Source: Siphonodentalium dalli
Lineage: Eukaryota; Mollusca; Scaphopoda; Gadilida; Siphonodentaliidae
DNA length: 64,000 bases
NCBI GenBank assembly: GCA_032622095.1
Contig: CP136068.1
Span: 116,547,509-116,611,508 of the forward strand
Reading direction: 5' to 3'
Under the pieces are notes generated by a model. That model made no database searches. It worked only from the letters and a program-made list of their open reading frames with translations, and was not told the origin of the DNA. Both the position numbers and the translations under genes were made by a program. Below, in pieces: positions 22,541 to 33,830 of the stretch; within the stretch, counting starts at the first letter, position 1, and each line of letters starts with the position of its first letter.

Positions 22541-23095
22541 TTTATGTGGCATTATTTTATCGACGAACTACAATCTACAAAGACATAAACAGATTAAACA
22601 CGGAGTTATGTCCGAGACAAAACCAACTCTCTTCGGAGAAGATACCGATGAATCTGACGAAGCGGGTCTAGATTCAGATGAAGATGAACGGGGAACTCTA
22701 TCAGATTCAGAAGTGGTAATGTCGTCGGTAGTAGAACGGTATTCGGTCTTAAGAAAGCTGCGCGATGTGTCAACGAGATGGACACATTCAAAAGTATGAT
22801 GAAACGCGTCACCAATGATGTGAAAGAAGAAGAGAGCATTTCGGGAGATGAGAGCATGTCGGGAAAAGAGGATACCATCGACACAGAGTTTGCTCTGTTT
22901 CTCAAAAGTTATAGACGATTAATAGAATACCAGTATCGATTGAAAACATCACGCATACATACCATGATCATGAAGAAAATGGTCAAACTGACCAAACACG
23001 GATATAATAATGAATGGGCTGCAGATGAAGCGATGAGAAAATTCAAGAAACTCTTAGAAGTAAATCTAACGGTCGAAGATTCAGACAATGATTAA
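22527..23095 (+). pseudogene. C2H2 zinc-finger second ORF, right arm, frameshifted
   Basis: Copy of the 189-codon left-arm ORF. A one-base deletion near 22,713 (GAAGATGG in the left arm, GAAGTGG here) throws the frame after the acidic stretch and ends it at 22,799. The original frame resumes as an open segment at 22,778-23,095. The finger (Cys4, Cys7, His20, His25) is intact, so a truncated 90-residue product is possible. AATAAA lies at 23,101. Confidence 0.85.
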
Positions 23096-23100
23096 ATTTC

Positions 23101-23106
23101 AATAAA
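23101..23106 (+). terminator. AATAAA polyadenylation signal, right zinc-finger gene
   Basis: AATAAA six bases after the original stop; mirror of 20,566-20,571. Confidence 0.6.
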
Positions 23107-24383
23107 CTTCATCAACATGTTATTCTCGTCTTCGTTATATATCTATAAGTGGGGAGGGGGTTTCACCAATATTACATCACGTCCCTTACCTCGTGTCACT
23201 TTAACATTCCACACCGTGCGTGTATTATCCCCCTTTAATTATGTCATAGCATTGGTACATAGAAGACTGTATAACACTATGCCTATGGCTGTATCTGTTG
23301 TCACACCGTGAGTGGATTGTCCGCCTTTAATGATGTCATAGCGTGTGTATATGCAAGACAGTATAACCCTATGATAATGCCTGTAGCTGTTGTTGGTAAG
23401 ATGTGAAATATAAATTTCAAGGTTCAATTCATTCGTGTAGTAATTTTGTATATGTTCAACGCTCTTCATTCGTGCGCTTGTATTGTTAACATTCATTCAT
23501 AATGAGTGTCCCTTTAGAGTGTCTTGTGTTCCTTTAAGATTCAAACACCAATATTACATCACGTCCCTTGTTTCGTGTCACTTTAACTCCTTGAGTGTAT
23601 TGCCCCTTCGAATGATGTCATAGCATGGGTATATGTAAGATAGTATAACACTATGACTATGTCTGTATCTGTTGTTGGTAAGATGTGAAAATATAAATTT
23701 CAGTTCATTCGTGTAGTAATTTCGTATATGTTCAACGCTCTTCATTCGTAAGAGTAATTACCAACTGGAAGTTGTACTATTTTTGATAAACATCGGATTT
23801 GCTCATCAGACGATAAGCTGACAATATTTACGTATGGTCTAATTAGATTCATGCATAAATGTAAGGTAATTTTTGTTATGGTCAAGTTTTTTGTTAAGAC
23901 CATGTTCTAACATAGATCGATAAATAAGTTAAAGGTCATTATATTCCACAGTCAAATCTATTGGAGATCGAATTTGATAACTATTTTATTGGAACAACTA
24001 AGAGTATTATTTACGTGAGATCAATGAGTCCAATTATTATAAATAATAAATTGCAGGCATCGGTGGATACCCGATTGCCACATTTAGTGATCACGTGATA
24101 AACTGATAAAATGTCCAAGTGACGTACTATAATGAGCAAAAAAAATGAGTTGACCTTCGGCTTCGTCCCGATTGGGTACTGAGCTGACACCGGGGATAAA
24201 TTGACCAATGACTGCTATTGTATCCTTTTGACAGATATGCGTGCGCAGACTCGTTTGATGTTCGCTATCGCATTACTATGTTTTAATAGCCGAGCCTTCA
24301 CTTCTCGTCTGACTCTCTTACCGACAAGACCTGTCTACACAGTACTTCTCCGGCAGACTATTCATCCACTGATAGGCCTACAT

Positions 24384-24441
24384 ACAGGTATGCCCTAAAT
24401 AATGGACTGCTTAACCACAGCAGAATTATAGGTAACTTTTC
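24384..24441 (+). mobile_element. Half of a pogo-like palindromic MITE, right arm
   Basis: ACAGGTATGCCCTAAATAAT followed by GGACTGCTTAACCACAGCAG; mirror of 19,231-19,288. Only one half of the palindromic element is present. Confidence 0.85.
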
Positions 24442-24504
24442 TTTTCTAAACATCGAACTTGTCTGAACCTATCAATTGATACAATAACAGTGATATAATG
24501 TTAC

Positions 24505-24815
24505 ATCTCATTTTTTTGCTCATTTGCTCATTTTTTTGCTCATTTGCTCATTTTTTTGCTCATTTGCTCATTTTTATTGCTCATTTGCTCATTTTCTTGA
24601 TCATTTGCTCATTTTCTTGCTCATTTGCTCATTTTTTTGCTCATTTGCTCATTTTTATTGCTCATTTGCTCATTTTTTTGCTCATTTGCTCATTTTTTTG
24701 CTCATTTGCTCATTTTTATTGCTCATTTGCTCATTTTCTTGCTCATTTGCTCATTTTTTTGCTCATTTGCTCATTTTTTTGCTCATTTGCTCATTTTTTT
24801 GCTCATTTGCTCATT
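24505..24815 (-). repeat. 20-bp minisatellite, right arm
   Basis: Reverse complement of the left-arm array, about 20 bp longer, so copy number has changed since the arms formed. Confidence 0.95.
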
Positions 24816-26320
24816 GATTGGTGCATACTCAAGAGTCATAGACCTAACATCCAATGTACGTTAATGGTGTCATAGCGTGGGTACATAGAAGACTGTATAA
24901 CACTATGCCTATGTCCGTATCTGTTGTCACACCGTGAGTGGATTGTCCACCTTTAATGATGTCATAGCGTGTGTACATGCAAGACAGTATAATACTATGA
25001 TTATGTCTGTAGCTGTTGTTGGTAAGATGTGAAATATAAATTTCAAGGTTCAATTCATTCGTGTAGTAATTTCGTATATGTTCAACGCTCTTCATTCGGG
25101 CGCTTGTATTGTTAACATTCATTCATAATGAGTGTCCCTTTAGATCGATAAATAAGTTAAAGGTCATTACATTCCACAGTCAAATCTATTGGTGATCGAA
25201 TTTGATAACTATTTTATTGGAACAACTAAGAGTATTATTCACGTGAGATCAATGAGTCCAATTATTATAAATAATATATTGCAGGCATCGGAGGATACCC
25301 GATTGCCACATTTAGTGATCACGTGATAAACTGATAAAATGTCCAAAGCGTAAGTATGAATGTGGGGCGATAAGTGGTTATTACGTAATGTTGTTATAAC
25401 AATGTCATCAAAGCAATGTCTATAATTGAGTGACCTGGATGTATGCATGTTTTGGATAACTAATTATCGTGTGAATGACACAGTTTATCAACCTTAATTG
25501 ATACTAACCCGTTTGTTCAGACATTAAATCGATATGTTTTCTGAATAGCATATAACTGTGACCGGGGAAATAATAGAATTCATTTGGTAAAGCAAAGGTG
25601 TGAAAGACACATTGTTACCACCAATGTCGCGTGTGTGATTGCGTGTACAGCGAATATGACAATTCATTCTGGAGGGTTGTAATTTCACATTACAATTTTC
25701 GACCGTTTGTGATTCAAGATAGTACATCTCAATACTTCCAATAATTCACGATAATACACACCTGTCATATACTCAATAACTTCATCTGGGATAGAGAGAG
25801 TGTAAAGAATAAACACTCTTTATTATTTATGTAAGAGTAATGGTGTCTATTTTCAAGTATGACAATTATATGAACTGCGTCCGATAAACACTGGAATGTA
25901 TGCATTCATATCGATGGTCACAATGTCCAATAAAGCTATTTCTAAACATCGATTAATAATTTCATGAAAAATATTTGAACAAAAAAAATAACGAAAGATA
26001 TTACGCGCAAATAATTTAACATTCGACATATTTTAATATCGAGATTCTCAGAAACCGAAAACTCGTTATAAATTTTTTATTTACACTTTTTTTTTTTAGA
26101 GAAATAATTTTGAGGGTTTTGAAATTTTTTCTTTTGAAATTTTGGGGTTTTAAAATTTTTTGGAAGTTTTGGGATTTTGAAATTTTTTGGAAAAAATAAT
26201 TTTTGGAAGTTTTGAAATTTTTTTTGGGTTTTGATATTTTGGGAATATTTTAGTACAACCAATTTTAGACCCCAAATATTCTATTTTTAGATGTGAGGCG
26301 AACGAGGCATCTATTCTTCT

Positions 26321-26326
26321 TTTATC
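26321..26326 (+). repeat. 6-bp target-site duplication, right
   Basis: TTTATC immediately after the inverted end CTATTCTTCT; pairs with 17,390-17,395. Confidence 0.88.
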
Positions 26327-26520
26327 GACATATTGTGGTCCCAGAAACGGGCATATAGTGTGTAGCAAAGGTGATCCCTTATAAACAACTAATATGTTTA
26401 TTAACATGTTGTTTTTGAGCGATAAATGATGTCTAACGTGATATCATGTTAAATTGTGATGTTGTCGTCATGATATATCATGATAAATCATGTTGTAAAC
26501 ATGGTTTTATGTCCTAAATG
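26327..26520 (+). repeat. Leader unit of the satellite, second copy
   Basis: GACATATTGTGGTCCCAGAA through TTGTGATGTTGTCGTCATGA and one ATGATAAATCATGTTGT unit. It is a direct repeat of 13,530-13,700. After it the satellite stops and CATGTTGTAAACATGGTTTT follows; a related boundary recurs near 27,745. Confidence 0.88.
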
Positions 26521-26604
26521 TTTATATAAAAAAATCTTAACATGCTAATTACAACATGTTGTTTTGGGGTGATAAAATCATGTGCAACACAGAGGTTTTA
26601 TCAC

Positions 26605-26985
26605 ACATGGCCGGGTGGGTGGGTCCGAAGAGGCCCGAAAAATTGAGTTTGTGCAAATTTTTTTCTATTCACATTTTTGCCCTTGTTTTAAATTTTTTTC
26701 AAATATATTCATTAATAATTGTGTTCTAGGGCAGGTTATGGCCTTTACAGACACTTAGGAACAGGGTAGGTATAAGATATAAGTAATACAGGGGAGATCT
26801 TCCAAAAACATACCTATACCGGGCGGGTGGGTGCATCTCAGAGGCCTGAAAACAATTGTTTGTGCAAATTTTGTTCAACCCACATTATGGACATTGTTTT
26901 AATTTGTTTTCACTAATAAATGTGTTCTAACATAGATTATGACCTTAACCAACACTTAAGAACATATGTAGGTATAAGATAAAGC
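26605..26985 (+). repeat. Diverged tandem duplication of a ~195-bp block
   Basis: Two successive copies starting GGCCGGGTGGGTGGGT (about 26,609) and CCGGGCGGGTGGGTGC (about 26,819). Each then has TTTGTGCAAATTTT, a TGTTTTAAaTTT stretch, TGTGTTCTA and GGTATAAGATA in the same order. Confidence 0.8.
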
Positions 26986-27569
26986 ACTCTCTGATGCCAA
27001 ATAAAAGTGATGACTGAATAGGAGTGCTGGTTTGCATTTCACCTCAAATTAATATTGAATAGTGCCTGATAGTGCTGGCATTTTCACTCTGGCATGTCTA
27101 ATGACCAAATAATACTAGTGCTGCGGAGTGCTGGCTAACAAAATACCTCAAATTAAAAAATAAACATGCCAGCCTGTTTATTTGGCTCCAAAGAGTGATA
27201 CTTATATACTATATAACTGTCATTGCAGGTATGGCTATAAGGTGTTCTGATATGATGGTTGGTGGCACCTTTTTGGGAACAACAGTGAAGAAGTAATTAA
27301 TTAGTAACTGGACTATTTATGTAAAAATTAAACACAATGTTGGCTTATTGGCACTATAAATATTACCTCATAATATCTGTGCATACTGTAGAATAAAACA
27401 CTTTTTATTTCAAAATGTATTTTTCAATGTCGAAAACAACATCATAACCGTTGATAGTTTTTCAATTGTATGAACACTTGGAATCTGCCAGAAACGGACC
27501 AATTTAAAACTTACCTTTGATCCTGTTTGATTTGGTCTTGAATAGATTTAAAATGATTTTTTACTTATT
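26986..27569. other. No gene seen
   Basis: AT-rich. It contains two AGTGCTGG-centred segments (about 27,020 and 27,120) that look like a decayed short duplication. No exon signal is convincing. Confidence 0.4.
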
Positions 27570-27715
27570 TTAGGGGGTGGGTCCAAAAAAATCAGGCGGA
27601 AAAAAATATTTTTTTGCACAAAAAGGGTGGGTGGGTAGCAAAAGGGCTGTAAAAAATGTTGGGCCCTGTATGTGTAAATTTTCTCACGACCCCCCACCCC
27701 CCCCCCCCCCTGTGC
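27570..27715 (-). repeat. Poly-G-headed dispersed repeat, copy 3 (inverted)
   Basis: The reverse complement has a long G run followed by GTCGTGAGAAAATTTACACA, plus GGGTGGG-type boxes, as in the other copies. Confidence 0.6.
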
Positions 27716-27799
27716 AACATAACACATCGTGTTATACTCATGATACATCATGTTAAAAACATGGTTGCATGTGTTAAATTGTTATAAGGCATAATAACT

Positions 27800-28398
27800 A
27801 GGTTTAGATCACGTGCGTGTTACCATTACCAACGGAATTCTCATAACTCACGTGATCATTCCACGATCAAGCCGTTTGGAATTTTTGCGCCCCAGTTGTA
27901 GCAATGTATACGAACAGTGTAGCAAAGAGGAATACCACAGTCTTCTTATAACCGAATAAACGACCAACGCTAAGCATGCAGTATGACACTGGGATTAGAC
28001 TGAGCGGAAAGAGGAAGACTGACCCCCTCCCATGACGCATGCAACTTACTATATATAGACGAGCATAATTGTAACCACGCAACAACTAAATTATTGTAAA
28101 CTCCTCACCACTGTCATCATTTCACGATTAATCTGTCCCCCCATGTCTTCTGCTTTCTCACCCTCTTGCGCGCGCTCGCTCTCTGTGTATTATGTCAATT
28201 GTTTGGATTTGGAAATAACAATATGTTTAAATCAAAGAGGAAGAGCTTATTTTGAGCATATATATATATAGGTTTGTTTGTCACCGTAACATCACAGGAC
28301 ATTTCCCACCAAGTGCGTGCGTCTCCATAGCAATACCATAGGAACACACATTACAAGTTACACATATATGTGTGACTAAATCTGACTATTTATTCACT
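27800..28398. other. No gene seen
   Basis: Mixed-composition sequence with a short GCGCGC/CTCTCT stretch near 28,166 and a TA microsatellite near 28,258. A 72-codon minus ORF (27867-28085) has no recognised motif. Confidence 0.4.
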
Positions 28399-29345
28399 AC
28401 TAGCAGGGTTACCCGGCGTTGCCCAGGTTAAAGTGACGTGAAACCCTCTGCATATTGTGGATATATGGTGGGAATAGAGGATACTCAAAGCGTTATTCTC
28501 ATAAATTATATATCCAAATAGCATCACAAAACATGATTCTTACACACGGAATATAAGTAGTAGCTCACCTTGTCGGATCGGAGCGATTGTCATTTTGTTT
28601 ATCGCGATTAATCAATCCCACCAATAAAAAACTATTTATTTATTTACAACTGCGTATGAACATCATAAACACAGGTTCGCAAAAATAAAAGACGACAATT
28701 GGGTTTTACATAGAGATGTATCAATCAATCTAATGGGTTTGGCTAAGATTTTTAGGACACCTGGTTATCGCATCTCCATGAAGATACAGATGTTTTAAAG
28801 AAATGTCCAGGTGCTCCTCTGTCCATTGTGCTATATACTGGCTAATTTTTCTCAGCTTAAAAGAAATGTTGCTATGCAACTACATATGTATATCAGCTAC
28901 ATGTGCCCCGACACAGAGCGAGATTTTGAGTTGTTTATGTTAGGCGATGAGTCTGTTCTAAAACATGAAAGATATCTTCTTTATATTGGGCAGATATAAC
29001 CTTGTAAGATGTCAGTATTGGAGGATCCTGAACAGTCATGTGCCACTGACTCCGTTTTCTTTTATATCAGAAGAAATTATATTTGACGGCACACTGTGAC
29101 CACTATTGTTGAACAGGCCTTCTATTCGTTTCCATATCTCTTGTAACTTTTTTGTGGAAACTATATTGAATGGGGCAGAGTCAATTGTGTTATAATATTC
29201 TAATATTTTAACATGCACCATTATCTTCCTCGTAAAAATTTGTCACTGTTAGAACGCCTTGGTGCCATCTTGATTGTACCCCGTGAAGTTATATATAGAA
29301 CACATACAGACAGAAATATATTTGCAAATATATCTAGGTACCAAA
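28399..29345 (+). repeat. Dispersed repeat: ACCCGGCGTTGCCC head and ACAGACAG tail
   Basis: Begins ACTAGCAGGGTTACCCGGCG and ends near 29,220-29,345 with a tail module: CTCGTAAAAATTTGT, TTGGTGCCATCTTGAT, TAGAACACATACAGACAG. The tail recurs near 31,280-31,350 and 31,486-31,611, so it likely marks the 3' end of a mobile element family. A 62-codon ORF inside shows no known domain. Confidence 0.6.
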
Positions 29346-31265
29346 TGTGACATTTTTTAGCACGCACGATTTGATTCCTCGTATCATTTGAGAAGAACGT
29401 GTATGAATTTGATAAACATATTTATATCCGTTGTGGTGACCCTCACGTCCCTATTTCGGACTCAATAAACCACAAACAGACTCATTATAGAGACGAATAT
29501 ATATAAAATTGTTGAAAATTGGCGAGTGTACAAATTCGTATACAATTTAGGGCCGTCATATCTCTCACACAAACGGCAACAATTTGGCATATTTAAACCA
29601 CACGGTTAGATTCCTCGTATCACGGAGAAGAATATGTATCAGTCTGGTGGAAATCGGCGCTAAACATATTGTTTATCCATTTGTTTGTCTCTCTCACCAT
29701 ATGTGGACCCCTGTCTCGAATGACACCACTTTTGACATCTTTAAACCACACATTTAGACTCCTGATATCATGGAGATAAATATTTATAAGTTTGGTGCTA
29801 ATCGGCGACTAAACAATTTGTTTTATAAAATTTTGTGCCCACCCCACAACATCTCTCACACAAACAGCACCAATATAGCGTCTTTAAATCACATGATTTG
29901 ATTCCTCGTATCATGGATAAGAATGTTTATCAATTTGGAGGAAATTGGCGCTAAAAATATTGTGTATCAATTCTGGTGCCCCTCTCCTATTCAGTGCACC
30001 CCTGACTCGAATGACGCTAGTTTTAAGTTAGACGACAGTTTTAAGCTACACAGTTAGACTCTTCATACCATGTGGATGATTTTGTATACGTTTGGTTGGT
30101 AGCAGTCGGCGACTAAACAAATTCTTATCAAATTTAGTGCCTACCCCCCCCCCCCCCCACCCAATCTCACATCCAAACGACACCAATTTGGCGTCTTTAA
30201 ATCACACAATTAGATTCTTTGTATCATGGAGAAGAATGTGTATTAATTTGGTGGAAATCGGCGCTAAAATTATTTTTATCAATATTGGTGCCCCTCTCCC
30301 TTTCAGTGGGCCCCTGACTCGAATGACATAACTTTTGACAGCTTTAAGCCACCCCTTTAGGCTCCTCATATACCATGTGGATGATTTTGTATAAGTTTTG
30401 ATATAAAATTGGCGAGTATAAAAATTCGTATCAAATTTAGGGCGCCCATATCTCTCATCCAAACGGCACCAATTTGGCGTATCTAAACCACACGATTAGA
30501 TTTCTCGTATCACGGAGAATATGTATCAATCTGGTGGAAATCAGCGCTAAACATATTAGTTTTTGTTTTTTGTTCCTCTCACCCTCTATGCATCCTGACT
30601 CGAATGGCCCCACTTGTGACAGCTTATGACATCCTTAAACCACACAATTAGACTCCTTGTGTCATGGAGATGATTATTGATAAGTTTGGTAAACCAATTT
30701 TGATCAAATTTAGTGCCCACTAACCACCACCTCTCACCCAAACAGAGTCTTTAAATCACACGATCAGACTCCTCGTATTATGGATAAGATTGCATATCAC
30801 TTTGGTGGAAATTGGTGCAAAAATTATTGCGTATCAATTTTGGTGCCTCTCTGCCTTTACCACACCATTTAGACTCATCATACCATGGGGATGATATTGT
30901 ATACGTGTGGTGGCAATCGGCGACTAAACCCATTCTTAACAAATTGAGTGCCCCTCCCACAATCTTTTATCCAAATGACAGCAATTTGGAGTCTTTAAAT
31001 CGGACAATTAGATTCCTTGAATCATGGAGAAGAATATATATAAATTTGGTGGAAATCGGCGCTAAAATTAGTTTTATCAATTGTGGCGCCCCTCTCCCCA
31101 TACGTGCATCCCTGACGCGAATGGCACCACGTTTGACACATTTAAACAACACCATTAGATTCCTCATATAATGGGAGTGATTCTATAAAAGTTTCGTGGC
31201 AATCGGCGGCAAAAGTTTGTTCTGCCCCTCCCCCTTTTCTGCCCTGACAACGGCGTCACTATAGA
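29346..31265 (+). repeat. Degenerate tandem array of alternating ~150-bp units
   Basis: GGTGGAAATCGGCGCTAAA and GTGGCAATCGGCGACTAAAC alternate roughly every 150 bp (about 29,650; 29,800; 29,945; 30,106; 30,255; 30,540; 30,915; 31,056). Each is preceded by CCTCGTATCATGGAGAAGAAT-type and TTTAAACCACACaATTAGA-type boxes, giving a ~300-bp dimer. A poly-C run lies at about 30,147-30,160. No coding potential is retained. Confidence 0.85.
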
Positions 31266-31615
31266 AAATTCTAACTCGCACCATTATCATTCTCGTAAAA
31301 AGTTACCCCTAGTAGACCGTTTGATGCCATCTAGATAGTCCCTCGGCGTTAAACTTAGTTTATCAATATCATGTGGATTATTATATATAAGTTTCGTGGC
31401 AATCGGCGACAAAATATTGTTCTGCCCCTCCCCCTTTTTTGCCCTTAACAACAACGGCGTCACTTTAGAAGATCCTAACCCTCACCACTATCTTTCTCGT
31501 AAAACGTTACCCCTAGTAGACCCCTTTGGTGCCATCTAGATGGTCCCCTGTGAATTTCTATAGAACACAGACAGACAGACAGACAGACATTCGCAAATAT
31601 AGATATAGATAATTT
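31266..31615 (+). repeat. Two copies of the repeat tail module with an ACAG microsatellite
   Basis: CTCGTAAAAAGTTACCCCTA (31,292) and CTCGTAAAACGTTACCCCTA (31,496), each followed by a GCCATCTAGATgGTCCC box. The second ends in (ACAG)n at about 31,567-31,590. The FREP exon begins only about 85 bp later. Confidence 0.8.
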
Positions 31616-31699
31616 GAAGATTCGCAACTACAATTGACTTTAATATCACATGTTCACGAGTGTGCATAGATATATCATTTCTATACTTGATAATTTCAG

Positions 31700-31799
31700 G
31701 AGTGCCATGTCGGAAATTCAAATGCCAGTAATCGATGCTCGCCTGGATATGGAGTACATATTTACGAACCCGGTGACGAATATGTTACAGCGTATGAAG
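31700..31799 (+). CDS. Fibrinogen-related protein gene, upstream exon (33 aa)
   Basis: A 100-base exon follows the acceptor TAATTTCAG and ends at the donor GGTAAAAT. In the frame that joins the next exon it reads without a stop, starting ECHVGN and ending near YVTAYE, with two Cys and one possible N-glycosylation site (NAS). It ends in phase 1, exactly the phase needed by the next exon, the shared codon being Asp (G|AC). Earlier exons with the signal peptide were not found; they may lie in the repeat-rich region upstream. It likely encodes an extracellular linker before the fibrinogen domain. Confidence 0.7.
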
Positions 31800-32048
31800 G
31801 TAAAATAATACGCTCTTAACAAATATTTAGCTTAAGATTAAGATTCAGGAAATATTGTTATATCGATGTTAGCTTAATTATTTTTGAGAAAAAAAACTTA
31901 ACAAACAAAAACTCCCATCACCATTTATCCTGGCTTTGGATCGGCTCATCAAAGGCCAAAAAAAAAAAACCCAGTGGAAGTTACATCCCTGACGGTGTCG
32001 GGGAAAACTCTCCGAGTCTATGGAAATTGCCGCTTGGCAGATGATTAA

Positions 32049-32521
32049 AGGCCCACTTAATTTTCGAGTCGCCGATTATTTTTTTTATAGTGACTTGGTA
32101 TACGGTTTTAATAACAGTCTATGTCATGAAATATGATTAAAATAATATAATTCATCACTATCCGAAACACCCGTGCCTCAGAAGATGCCCACGGAGAAAC
32201 AGAAAACCGCCGAAATCTAAAATACCCCCCCCCCCCATTTGGATCCCAGAATGCAACAGAATTCAAACCTTTTCAATGGAAGGGGAAGAACTCTATCTTT
32301 AATATATAGAGTTATTCCTCCTGCATTGAAAATAATAATGCTTTTTACTGCAATCTAGATGACAAAACGCGTTGGTAACTCAACAAAAACAATATGTTCC
32401 CAGTTTATTCGACCAGATAAGATGATAATACATTGTTTTGGAGCTTCCTCTTTCAAATGGTATATAATATGACATATATTTTATATAATGTAATCTGGGG
32501 GTTCGAAAATTAAGTGGGCCT
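32049..32521. mobile_element. TTAA-flanked MITE, family 3 (473 bp)
   Basis: AGGCCCACTTAATTTTCGA at the left is exactly inverted at the right (TCGAAAATTAAGTGGGCCT). TTAA flanks both sides (32,045-32,048 and 32,522-32,525). No transposase ORF. Confidence 0.9.
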
Positions 32522-32525
32522 TTAA

Positions 32526-32745
32526 TGCATGCAAGCCTTGAAATAGGGTGTCTGTCATTTGCAGAATGAGGTACCCAGAGGGTGAATTTAGTGATGCTAC
32601 CCCGCATAGCGTGCTAGCATCACCAAATTCGCCCTCTGGGAACCTCATTCTGCTGAGGTGTAAGCAGAATTAGGTCCCCTAAATTCACCCTCTGTGGACC
32701 TCATTCTGCAAATGACAAGGCACCCTATTTCAAGGCTTGAATGCA
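32526..32745. repeat. Palindromic repeat in FREP intron
   Basis: TGCATGCAAGCCTTGAAATA on the left mirrors TATTTCAAGGCTTGAATGCA on the right. Inside, the CTCATTCTGC / CACCCTCTG(T/G)G boxes occur in both orientations. Confidence 0.88.
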
Positions 32746-33159
32746 TGGATAGAGAAGATCTGGGTAAATGGTGGTAAGTGTCGAAATTATAATTTAATCG
32801 CGAGTCCTACTTCGTACTGGGCCGAACTCCATGGGACCGACTTTGTTTTGGGCCGACTTCGTAGTGTTCCGACTTCGTTTTGGGGCGGCTACACCAATCG
32901 CAACTTCTCGGATTATCGTTCTTGCGAAATGTATTATTTGCTACGTAAATCACCGAGGTTTGCCGATTGGCGGCTACACCTGTATTCCCGTAAGATGATA
33001 AACGTGTAGCGTAGTTGGGGTAAAATGGAACTAAATTAGTAAACCTAACAAATTTTATTGATTATTCAAAATCTGACGAAATTTTTCTTTTTCACCTCGA
33101 AGTCCCTACTCACCCCCATTGTATATAATACTGTGCCAGTGAAACTTATCTCATTTCAG

Positions 33160-33830
33160 ACTGCACCCAGTTATACAGCGCCGGAATTAGAAATGACGGG
33201 GTCTACCGAATATGGCCGAAAAAAGCACCCGGACCTATTAACGTGTATTGCTGGATGAAGAACGATGGATACACAATAATCTCAAAGCGGGACACCTCTT
33301 GCCCACGAACTTTCGATTTCAACCGCCCGTGGGTCGACTACAAGTATGGATTTGGCGATATGGAATGCGAACATTGGTTGGGATTGGAGAACGTGTTCCT
33401 CATCACTAGTGCTGAAAATGCCAGTTGGACGTTGGACGTGTGGTTTCCAGAATATGACAGACATTCTTTCTATGGGTCCTTTGATGTAACATCCGACGAA
33501 AATGGCCAATATCATTTAAGATATGTTCGTTTTTTTCGCCTCCCGAGAAATGACTTTAGAGCTGACGATGGACTGGGCGTCGGGGGAGACGAGATGCTCT
33601 CCGTGAAGGATGGGGTCTTCTTTACTTACGACAATGATCATGCTTCATGTGGAAGTGAGTCGAAGTCGGGTTGGTGGGGAGGCAAATCGTGTACGCCATT
33701 TAACCTGAATGCACCAATGGGGTCTTTCAAAAGTGTTTACCCAACAGCGACTCCAGCGAGGTGGTCATTCCTTGGTGACATTAGAGATGTCAATGCTGTT
33801 GTGATGAAATTAAAGAGAAAGTCGGCTTAA
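33160..33830 (+). CDS. Fibrinogen C-terminal domain exon of a fibrinogen-related protein
   Basis: Last exon, 222 codons plus a split Asp, after the acceptor CTCATTTCAG, ending in TAA. It covers essentially one whole fibrinogen-related domain. The start has DCTQLYSAGIRNDGVY then a VYCWM segment, giving the first conserved Cys pair. PWVDYKYGFG followed by EHWLGLENV is the family signature. A YDNDHASC calcium-site-like motif, GWWGGKSC with the last Cys pair and an NLN segment follow, and VMKLK closes the fold. Two further Cys (in TSCPRTF and DMECEHW) are extra. Such proteins are secreted or membrane-bound pattern-recognition or adhesion molecules (ficolin, tachylectin or mollusc FREP types). The exact subtype and ligand cannot be told from sequence. 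No classical AATAAA was seen just downstream. Confidence 0.92.

Larger units (their letters stand above)
17396..26320. mobile_element. 8.9-kb palindromic transposon-like element with ~4.2-kb inverted arms
   Basis: The left end AGAAGAATAGATGCCTCG is exactly inverted at the right end, and the match continues inward along both arms to a MITE at the axis (about 21,830). The arms look around 98-99% alike, with scattered indels. TTTATC is duplicated at both ends. Each arm holds an A-rich segment, a 20-bp minisatellite, direct repeats of about 200-260 bp, half a pogo-like MITE and a zinc-finger gene pair transcribed away from the axis. AG...CT termini, 6-bp duplications and long inverted ends are Maverick/Polinton habits, but no polymerase, integrase, packaging ATPase, protease or capsid gene is visible, so it would be non-autonomous. 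A foldback element or another 6-bp-duplicating DNA transposon group is the alternative. Confidence 0.85.
31800..33159 (+). other. FREP intron with two mobile insertions
   Basis: 1,360-bp intron from GTAAAAT to ATTTCAG. It contains a TTAA-flanked MITE (32,049-32,521), a palindrome (32,526-32,745) and a poly-C run near 32,226. The remainder is AT-rich without features. Confidence 0.7.

Noticed and set aside
33282-33515. 77-codon minus-strand ORF
   Set aside because: Antisense shadow of the fibrinogen-domain exon.
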